Shown in pieces: positions 50,193 to 58,995 of a DNA stretch of 64,000 nt. The position numbers and the translations under genes are program-made. The notes below the pieces were generated by a model. It was not told the origin of the DNA. It ran no database searches and saw nothing but the letters and a program-made list of their open reading frames with translations. Source of the stretch: Adiantum capillus-veneris (Eukaryota; Streptophyta; Polypodiopsida; Polypodiales; Pteridaceae). Within the stretch, counting starts at the first letter, position 1. Each line of letters starts with the position of its first letter. The stretch is taken from contig CM043954.1 of the NCBI GenBank assembly GCA_014529385.2, positions 3,294,501 to 3,358,500 on the forward strand, in the 5' to 3' direction.

Positions 50193-51777
50193 TGTCATAA
50201 AATCTAATATCTAACCAGCCCAAATGATTTTCTCATATTAAATTGATCACTTAATGTGGGAGAATAAACGGGAACAAGTGTTAAGATATAGATATGTGCT
50301 TATAGATCTATCTCAACACGGGGCCAATGGTAAAAGGGCCCAAAAGGGAGATGGTCTATCAAAGAGCAAGGCTAACCAATGGAGCATAAGACCTTAGGGT
50401 TAGCTTCATTGAAGACCTCCAATAAATGTGTGTAAAAGTCCTTTGACCTTAGGTAAGCTAGGGCTGAGCTTGAGGTGGGAACCCGGCCCAAGCTCGAGGT
50501 GCTTGTCCTGCTTGAGGTGCTTGTCGTTCTTGAGGTGTTTGTCATGTTTGAGGTGCTTGACTTGCTGCATGATTAAGGTACTTGAGGTGCCTTGAGAAGC
50601 TTGCCTGAGATGCTTGTGGGAACACCCCCTAGTTCAAGTGCTTTGTCATGCTTGGTGAGTAAGGTGCTTGATCACCTAAAGTCAAAAGCATTCCTACAAG
50701 AGGGGGGGCGAGCCCTTTTCCTAGGGGCTAGAGAGAGAACACCCACTCACACACACAAGGGAAGCCCCAACTTGAAGAGGCAGCAAGGACACATGTCAGG
50801 TCCCTACCCATGTTACCTTCATGTGTTGCTTGAAGCCTATTGGCTAGGCTTCAAAGGGGTCCAATGATAAATTACTTGAATTATCTAATTGATTTTGCAT
50901 TTATCAAGTCCTCTCTCTCAAAGGGGAAAGGGGGACACTTGTCCCAAGGCTACCCATGTTACTTGTAATGGCTCCTGCTTATGATTGGCTAGGCCTGGAG
51001 GGGTCCAATGAGCTTCAAGCATGAGCTACAAGGGGGGGTCGACCCAAGCTAGCTAGGGGCTTGCTTGAGGGGTATACTCACCCACACACACTCACAATCA
51101 CTCTCATGGTGTGCTATGCAAAGTGCAAGAGCTCCCTCTCCAAGCAAGTAGAGGTTGAGAGCCTACACCAACACTCTTGGCTATGGAGTGCAAATCCAAC
51201 CAAGAGCCATGCTTCAATGCTTGAGCTTGTCATCTCCTTCTTCTTCATTACTATGCTATTATGTATGCTAGCAACAAGAGTATGATAAGTGAGGAACTAG
51301 TTCTTTCTCCTATGAAATGTTTCTTCTTCCTCTTCCCTACCCTCATTCCCTGCTAGCTCTCTCCACCTTCGAAGGTGTTTGAGGTCTTGGGACTGAGGCT
51401 TGGGACAATTAAAACGTTCTTCAAGTTCATGTTATGCTATGATTGTGATGCATGAAGCTTTCCATCTTCATTGCATCACCTAGGTCACAAGGAACACAAA
51501 GAATGTATTGTAACAAGTCTCTCTCTTAATGGGAGAAATCATAATACAAATGCCTATTGGAGGGGGGACCGGCTCCACATAAATCCGGTCCTCAACTTTT
51601 GTCATGTTCTCTAAATTCTCTCTCTTGCAAAAGTATTGTTCATACCAAGTTAACTAATTTCTATGATTATGTTGCTATCTTCAATTATGTCTACCCGCTA
51701 TGCTCACAAAGTTATTTCTCGAAAGTATTCTCATTAATTTCAGCTATTCTCAAGTTGAATAGGCTAATTCCATTACA
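50193..51777 (+). mobile_element. Solo LTR G with 5-bp target-site duplication
   Basis: A complete LTR of the A-F family, in the opposite orientation, from TGTCATAAAATC to CTAATTCCATTACA (1585 bp). The five bases AATTT occur immediately before (50188-50192) and after (51778-51782). This is the mark of a full insertion followed by LTR-LTR recombination. It lies in Copia relic 3, so it is younger than that element. It gives independent support for the LTR boundaries used in the 13-23 kb cluster. Confidence 0.93.
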
Positions 51778-52012
51778 AATTTAAAAGATGATCTTGTGGT
51801 TGATGTAAAGGAGATTGCAGCTACAAAAAATGCAAGTACAATGTTTTCATAAAAACTAATTTCTAATTTTCTAAAAGTATTTTCCATCTTAAATTGGCCA
51901 CAGCTTAAGTCTAAGGAAAATAAAAGAGAACAAGTGAACTTGATTAAAGTGCTTATAGGCTTACTTCGGTCAAAGGTTTGGGACCAAAGGAAAGAAGTCT
52001 ATCGGTTGCCGC
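51778..52012. other. Target duplication and unassigned sequence
   Basis: AATTT then a stretch that may be the rest of Copia relic 3. No recognisable frame. Confidence 0.4.
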
Positions 52013-52244
52013 ATTGCTTTCAACTTTCCGCACGACGTGATAGCGAGCACTTCCAAACTTTGGGAGTACCTCTTATCGTGTCCTGCGGTATTTCTTCAAC
52101 TTCCTGCACGACACAATAGCGAGCACTTCCAGACTTTGGGAGTACCTCTTATCGCGTCCTGCAGTATTGCTTCAACTTCCCACACGACGCGATAGCGAGC
52201 ACTTCTAGACTATGGGAGGACCTCTTATCGCATTATTCGGGATA
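52013..52244. repeat. Three tandem 76-79 bp repeats with internal inverted motif
   Basis: Units about 52013-52091, 52092-52167 and 52168-52244, each with 'gatagcgagcacttc', 'gggag.acctcttatcg' and 'cttcaact'. Within each unit GACGCGATA-type and TATCGCGTC-type sequences face each other about 40 bp apart. The array ends about 80 bp before the ATG of the H3-like frame. Confidence 0.88.
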
Positions 52245-52325
52245 TTTTAGGAGTCTCTTGAACCTCCCGCGGGCCTTGTTTTGGCTAATTTTGTGGCAAA
52301 GGACAAAGCACTTTCCGACTATCAA

Positions 52326-52846
52326 ATGGCAAGGACAAAGCAAACTGCAAGGAAAGTTTACCAAGCTCCAAAAGATTCGAGAAAGATGATGATGACAACC
52401 AAGAAGAATTAGTTGGGAAGAAAGAAGAGAAACCACCTACACAACCTCGGTGCCTACTGCTAGGAAGAGATTGAATTATCAAGTCAAATCTCTAAGGGAG
52501 ATAAGGAAAGCACAGAAGTCTACTTGTCTTCTTATTCCAAAGCTACCCTTCATGAGAGTTGTCAAAGAGATATCAAATAGACTAGTGAGCATGATGAATA
52601 TCAAAACCTTTGTTTCAGTAAGGTGGCAATCCAAGCCTTGATGTGCCTTCAGGAGGCTACTGAGGATTTCCTTATAAACTTTATGAATGATAGCTACATT
52701 GCACTTGCATTTGCTCACAGGGTCACACTGATGAGCAAAGATTTTGTGCTTGTGTCAAGGCTGAGGTACAAGTTTGATAAGGCTCTTGAGCTTATTCCTA
52801 GTGAGGATCTTAGGGCCTTCTAAATTTTAAATATCCCCCCTTCCAG
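52326..52846 (+). pseudogene. Divergent histone H3 (CENH3-like) coding region with frameshift
   Basis: ATG at 52326 opens MARTKQTARK, the canonical H3 start. After a divergent stretch that is rich in Asp/Glu in one frame (KDDDDNQEELVGKKEE) the core appears. One frame (from about 52465) gives SLREIRKAQKST, LLIPKLPFMRVVKEIS, a long loop-1 region NRLVSMMNIKTFVSVRW. After a one-base shift near 52640 another frame gives ALMCLQEATEDFLINFMNDS and HRVTLMSKDFVLVSRLR, i.e. helices 2 and 3. Trp at the H3 Phe84 position, lengthened loop 1, LLIP and VTLM.KDF are traits of plant CENH3 rather than canonical H3. GT-AG splicing of the tail (donor at 52356, acceptor near 52467) could join MARTKQTARK to RLNYQ in frame, but is weak. 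A strong donor AG|GTACAAGT at 52766 and acceptor CCCTTCCAG at 52846 suggest an 81-bp intron, though its phase does not match the next exon. Real decay, consensus error or an unusual gene structure are all possible. Confidence 0.72.
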
Positions 52847-54254
52847 GCAGCAGAAGAATTCAGGGTTGTCATTATAGATGTTACACATCAATATGAGACA
52901 AGAAAGGCCCAGGATATCAAAGCAGGCAAGGAGGTTGAGAGGGAGCAAGACATGACGTCAGAGAATGCTATCCTTATAGAGCAAGCAGAAATTTTAAGAG
53001 CATCCAACTCTCTCCTTTATGAAAAAATTACAGGCCAAATGGTTGTGGATGTCTCCATGTGTGGGGATGATGAGGTGTATTGTGACATATTCCCTCAAGA
53101 CAAAAGTATGCTTGTAAACCCCAACATTGAGCTTGGTGATACTGTGCTCTTTATCTGTCTCAGGTATGTGTTGCCCCTTTGCTAATTATTCGTGCATGTT
53201 CACCTACAAGGGCCTCATTGGGGGATGTGTTTTCTTTGACTTCAGGTGTCTTATGAGAGATCTTCTAGAGGCTATTGCTATGCAAATTTCCATACTTGAT
53301 CCTCTAGTGACACATTGTCTATTTAACAAGCAAGGAAGACTTTCAAGTTTTTTTGAAGATTTTGACATGCTGACCTACAATCACATAATATACCCCTATG
53401 TTGAAGGGTAAATCTTAACTCCTAACAATTTATAAAATTTTGTGGTATTCCTAGCTTTTAAGTGTGTATCTCATGTGCCATTGATTTGTTTTGACTTCTT
53501 AACTATGTATGTACTCATGTCCTTTATTTTCTTTTTCTATTTGTTGCAGTTGCATGAATATCCAGAGTCTTGGGTCACGTGGATGAGAGAGAAGGTTGTT
53601 TCTATGGTTTTGGAAAGATCAATAAACCCAAATGATCCAGACTCTCCCATGGCACCAACTACAGATGAAATAGAGTCTCCTTTGCCACCAAAGAAGGGTA
53701 GAGCCACCAATGGTTTGGATGCAAAGAAAAGGGATCACAAGAAGAAGAGTCCTGCAAAGAAGATCCATACAAAGAAAATCCCTTCAAAGAGGAGCCATAC
53801 AAGTAAGAGCCCTTCGAAGAGAAGCCATACAAAGAAGAGTCCTACAAAGAAGAGCCATGCCAAGAAGAGTCCTGCTAAGAGGAAGAGCCCCACTAAGAAG
53901 AAGAGCCTTGCAAAAAGAAAAGCAGATATAAAGGGCCATCCATTCCACTCACCATTGAAATTCAAGGTTCAAAAGCGTCGTTCAGCTAAGAACAGTAAGG
54001 GGAAGGCACCTAGCTCACCTTTCAAGCTACCATTCATGTTGCCAACAAAGAAGGTTGCCAAGTCACCCAAGCCAACCACTCCTCAAGAGCCCAAAGCACC
54101 AACCCCTACCAAGTCCCTCGTGCTAAGCCCTGAGGAGCCCAAGTCAGCACCACCCCCTCCTGAACTGAATTCACCTTCTCCTGAACACAAAAGAAAAAGG
54201 GCCTCTGAGGATGCAGAATCCTCAGGCAAAAAGAAAATTGGAGTTTATGATTGA
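52847..54254 (+). CDS. Exon series downstream of the H3-like domain: unknown domain plus SPKK-like basic tail
   Basis: Three exon-like segments form one protein. Exon a (52847-53163) reads from AAEEFRVVIIDVTHQYE to TVLFICL. An 82-bp GT-AG intron (53164-53245, AG|GTATGTG ... TTGACTTCAG) joins it exactly to exon b (from 53246: CLMRDLLEAIAMQISIL, YNHIIYPY). A further intron ending TTTGTTGCAG at 53549 joins, in phase 0 if the weak donor at 53400 is used, to exon c (53550-54254): LHEYPESWVTWMREKVVSMV, then a low-complexity tail. That tail (about 53685-54240) repeats S-P-x-K-K, S-H-x-K-K and T-K-K-S-P units with a 27-30 base period, then Pro-rich blocks, ending KKKIGVYD. SPKK repeats bind the DNA minor groove in histone H1 and sperm histones. 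The globular part is not recognised. It may be the C-terminal extension of the H3-like protein or a separate gene whose start is unclear. Confidence 0.5.
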
Positions 54255-54979
54255 TTACTCCACAAAAGTTATGTACACGTTTGTTCATTTTGTCCATATG
54301 AACATATACCCTTTGGTGGCTCATAATTTTATACTTCAAATACTTAATACCAACTATTCGATTCTTAAATGTGTATCATGGTCTCATGCCAGTTTAAAGA
54401 CAAATATATTTGCAAAATGCAATGATTACAATATTGAACTTGTTTTTTCAAGTCCTTGCAAGTGGCTCAAATACAACTCTTTTTGGGGGAAGGCATGTGA
54501 TGCAAGAGGTTGAATTCTCCATCCTTGTGCTCACCACAATTCCATCCACTTTGAATCTATACTCGGGAGATGTTTCATCAAGAAACTCAAGAGATTCTCT
54601 AACATCCTGTAGTCTCCAGTTTGTTGTTACTATAAGGCTTCTATGCTCAATGTGGATGGACTATGACCTTTAGTTCAAACTCTGGACAATTTTCCTCAGA
54701 GTCGAGAGAAACCCAACTACCTAATTTGCTTCTCTATCTCCTATAGTCATAGCCCAGAACTAATGATTGATGACATAGTTGATATGAGATAGACATAAAA
54801 TTTGGGCTTACTCTACAACTAATATTATCGCCAATATGGAAAGTTTCTTTGGTACTCCATCCGTCTCCAAGTACATTATCCAGTTCAGCCATAGAAAGTC
54901 TTCTATTAAGCCACATCGTCTTTGTCCTTTGCAAGTCCATTGTTTTGAAACATGCCACAAAGACATGTAGACATAGCTT
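54255..54979. other. No recognisable gene
   Basis: AT-rich intergenic stretch after the TGA at 54252-54254. Frames up to 100 codons carry no visible motif. Confidence 0.5.
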
Positions 54980-55969
54980 TAGCAAAGAAGTTGTTATAGC
55001 ATATGCCTCTACATCAAAGAACCCTCATGGATCAGCTGCTTCTAGCAAGTCAGGCTTTCAAATCTTCAAGTCAATTGCTGACACAACTGAAACCTCTAAG
55101 GAGACACCAAGAAAAGCAAAGATATATCAGCCAAAGTATTCAAGAAAGCAAAGGAAAGTCAAGCAAGTGTTTGTTCCGAGCAATTTAGTCAAAGTCAATG
55201 ATCTAGTTTGGATTAAGGACGAGAAATCAACACAGAAAGACAAACACATGGTATGGATAGCATCACAATGGAGCTTAAAGGAACATGAGTACTATGGAGG
55301 TAACAGACAGATATGGGTGCCAAACCACAGGTTAGAGCATATGAAGTAACTTCAAGTCCCTCCCAAGAAAGAAGGCCCACAAGGTATCAACCTCGACAAT
55401 ATCCTAGGATACCTAAGAAGCAGGTAAACAATAGAACAACATTGAATGATGCTGAAGTTTACCATGGCTCACAAAAGGATACAAAACAAAGACAGATCTC
55501 AAAGAATGTTCCTCTTGGACAAGGATTCTACACAGGCTATACAAAGATTTGGCTACCAGTTAATCACAAGCCAACTGCAACTACACCAGACCTGCATGAA
55601 GATATCAAAAAATCAACAAGACCTAGAGCGAAGCAAAGTCCACAATGGAGATACAAAGGTCCTCAAGAGATTTGGATTCCTAAGTCTTCCAATGCTCCTA
55701 GTCAAAAGCCAGATGCCAAAAGTGAACAAAGGCCTCCAACAACATCAAAGACTTCTATCAACAGGCCTAATTGGAGAATCAAACAACCAATGGAGTCTTC
55801 ACAGTCAAAGAAGGACAACCCAACCAACACGAATGAAGATTCAAAGATGATAAAACAGGTATGGCAAAAGAAACCTTCAATGCCAACTTGGTCCTTCAGT
55901 AATCCTCTTTTTGAGGATTCAAGCTTACTTTTACTTGAAGAAATGTTTGTAGTAAGCACAAGAATGTGA
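54980..55969 (+). pseudogene. Basic low-complexity protein region with recurrent IWVP motifs, one frameshift
   Basis: Two plus frames join by a shift near 55313-55350. The first contains KIYQPKYSRKQRKVKQVFVP, DLVWIKDEKS, HMVWIASQWSLKEHEYYGG and QIWVP. The second continues with RYQPRQYPRIPKKQ, TGYTKIWLPVNHK, PQWRYKGPQEIWIPKSSN, NWRIKQPM, KQVWQKKP and TWSFSNPLF, and ends after EEMFVVSTRM. The repeated element is [QKE]-I-W-[VLI]-P, preceded by a basic or aromatic W segment. It is highly basic and Gln/Ser/Pro-rich, with no membrane segment. A relic with the same QIWVPK...YQP order lies at 25.7 kb. The similarity to the IWVPK linker of plant retroelement gag-protease junctions suggests a transposon origin, but four or five copies of the motif are unusual. 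Confidence 0.5.
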
Positions 55970-56954
55970 AAAGTCAAGTTGCCAGGGTGCAAAAAACACT
56001 CTTTGGCATATCAGAGTCGTGTTGCTGAGCCATAAAATGAGCAAAGCATTAGACCCAAAGCTTCAAGTCATATTAAAATCTGTGCTATGAGTCGTAGTTA
56101 TTAGGCTTACGCTCAAGCTGGAAGAGTTGAGCATATCTAAAGTCGTGTTGCTCATGCTGGATGAGACGAGCATAAGAGTCAAAGTCTATTAACTTACAAT
56201 TGGTGGAGTGTCGTAGAGTCTAACACTCATGCATAGTGCACAGTAAGATGAGAGCACATATCCTCGTCAGCAAAAACCATTCTTAAAGAGGTGCCTGCTT
56301 GCAAAGCCATGTCATATGCTTTTATAGCTACACCATCTTTCTGAATAACCCCTCAAAATCTTTCTTGCACAGCATATTGTTTTCCATGCATTTGTGTGAA
56401 TGCATAAATAGGATGTCCCATCATCGGACATATGCATTAAACACTCTTTTTTGCTTCCACTATGCACCTTGAGTGGACTACAACAGGCAAACCAATGTTC
56501 CATCATGCTACCCTTTCGTATTTGCTGCCTTTTTAATTCCATATCTATCAACAAATAATCCCTTGAGTACCTTGCTAATATCTCCCATGCTAATAAGTAC
56601 TCCAATAATGCGCGTATCCCAAAGGTACTTTTTTCCCACTGGGTTTTTTTCCTTTGGTCATCCACGTATTAGACCCTAATTTAGAATCTCATCATCCCAC
56701 TTTCCTTGTACATACTTTTCATAAATAAACATCAGCCTCATCATTATGCTATTACAACGGACAAATGCAACATCATCTCTCATATCAGACATATTTGAAC
56801 CAATAAAGATGCTGCAGCAAAGTGAACCTCATCAACAAATTCAACGACCAATTAAGACAATCAGCCCATCAACAACCAATCAAAAACTTCCACAGCCTCC
56901 ATAGACACCTTCCAATAGTGCTCGAGGACGGGCACTAAAATAGGAAGGGGGGAA
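55970..56954 (+). other. 3' flank of a plus-strand retroelement, ending in a polypurine tract
   Basis: No ORF. Near 56030-56180 'gtcgtgttgct' and 'gagcataagagtc'-like phrases recur. The end 'gctcgaggacgggcactaaa' followed by TAGGAAGGGGGGAA (56941-56954) immediately precedes LTR H, matching the 3' end of another element at 62586-62616. Confidence 0.55.
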
Positions 56955-58995
56955 TGTTAACTGAGTCAACGTCAGTTAACAGAAGCTGCTAAAGACCGAA
57001 TACGTACGAATTCACATCGAGGATGAATGCAAAGAAGCAATAAAGATTGGAACTACACATTGTCCACGTTTTCCCAAATGGTCACGTATTGTAAATTCTC
57101 GAATTATTTCAAGCCATTGTAATATTTTAATGTGTTACGGGCTCAATGGGAGTTCCAAGTTGTAAAGAATAGGTCACTTACTGTGCCTAGGTTACAGATT
57201 CAGTAAGTGGTGAGCCCTAAAGGCCTTGGACGCCCGGACATTGCATATTTTTACCCTAGGTATATAAGGCAGTGTGTAAAAGAAATTAGGGTTCTCAAGT
57301 CATTTGTGGAGAGCACTCTTTGGTGAGAGCTCTTAAGGTGTGTGGATATGAGTCCTTGAGCTTCTCTTTGCTCATGAGACTTGATTAACACTAATCAATT
57401 ATTCATTCTCTCTCACTATGCCTCTCTCTTACTTCTTATGATTGCCTATGATGCTTAGATTAACTAGATCTTAACTAATTAGTGGTTAATCCCTCTCTAA
57501 TCTTGTGTGATTGCCCTCTTTTGCTTGTGTGTGCATGTAGGTTTGATTGGAGTGTGGTGCTCGATAGATCTATGTGTGTGTGCTTGCGATTAGTGTGTTG
57601 CATGATAGGATTAGTGTTGTGTCCGTCTTGCAATTGTAGTGTGTGTGATTGGGTTGATTAGAGGTGAAGAGAGGTGGATATGGAGATTGCCCTTCATTGC
57701 GGCTTAGCTCCTCCATAGGCCGAGAAGCTCGCCTCATAGAGTTAACCATTTGTGTTGCCACGATTAGCTCACTAACCGTGTGAGTGTTTCCATGCCCTAG
57801 CCGGGTAGCTCATCCCTCCGGATTGATAATTTTGTTGGTCATTGGAGCTATTGCAACAGAAGCTACTAAAGACCGTAGACGTACGAATGCACATCGATGA
57901 TGAATGCAAAGAAGTAGTAAAGATTGGAACTACACATTTTCCACATTTTCCCAAAATGGTCACGTATTATAAATTCCCGAATTATTTCAAGCCATTGTAA
58001 TATTTTAATGTATTACGGGCTCAATGGGAGTTCCAAGTTGTAAAGAATAGGTCACTTACTATGCCTAGGTTGCAGATTCAGTAAGTGGTGAGCCCTAAAG
58101 GCTTTGGGCGCCCGAACATTGCATATTTTTACCCTATGTATATAAGTCAGTGTGTAAAAGAAATTAGGGTTCTCAAGTCATTTGTGGAGAGCACTCTTTG
58201 GTGAGAGCTCTTGAGGTATGTGGCTATGGAGTCCTTGAGCTTCTCCTTGCTCGTGAGACTTGATTAACACTAATCAATTATTCATTCTCTCTCACTATGC
58301 CTCTCTCTTACTTCTTATGATTGCCTCTGATGCTTAGATTTACTAGATCTTAACTAATTAGTGGTTAATCCCTCTCTAATCTTGTGTGATTGCCCTCTTT
58401 TGATTGTGTGTGCATGTAGGTTTGATTGGAGTGTGGTGCTCGATAGATCTATGTGTGTGTGCTTGCGATTAGTGTGTTGCATGATAGGATTAGTGTTGTG
58501 TGCGTCTTGCAATCGTAGTGTGTGTGATTGGGTTGATTAGAGGTGAAGAGAGGTGGATATGGAGATTGCCCTTCATTGCGGCTTAGCTCCTCCATAGGCC
58601 GAGAAGCTCGCCCCATAGAGTTAACCATTTGTGTTGCCACGATTAGCTCACTAACCGTGTGAGTGTTTCCATGCCCTAGCCAGGTAGCTCATCCCTACGG
58701 ATTGATAATTTTGTTGGTCATTGGAGCTATTGCAACAGAAGCTGCTAAAGACCGAAGATGTACGAATGCACATCGAGGATGAATGCAAAGAAGCAGTAAA
58801 GATTGGAACTACACATTTTTTATGTTTTCCCAAAATGGTCAAATATTGTAAATTCCCAAATTATTTCAAGCCATTGTAATATTTTAATGTGTTACGGGCT
58901 CAATGAGAGTTCCAAGTTGTAAAGAATAGGTCACTTACTGTGCCTAGGTTGCAACAAAAGCTGCTAAACACTGGAACTACACATTTTCCACGTTG
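56955..58995 (+). repeat. Tandem array of one LTR: full copy, second copy, partial copies
   Basis: Copy 1 (LTR H) runs TGTTAACTGAGTC to GAGCTATTGCAACA (56955-57858, 904 bp), with TATATAAGG at 57261. Copy 2 (57859-58737) repeats it without the first ~27 bp, and copy 3 (58738-about 58950) repeats the first quarter. A shortened piece (58951-58995, 'aaaagctgctaaa' then 'cactggaactacacatttt') follows. Copies 1 and 2 differ by few bases over ~878 bp. No primer-binding site lies between copies, so this is not a normal LTR-interior-LTR layout; unequal recombination is a likely cause. Confidence 0.9.

Noticed and set aside
53735-53965. Hydrophobic minus-strand frame rich in Leu/Phe
   Set aside because: Antisense shadow of the Lys-rich repeat tail.
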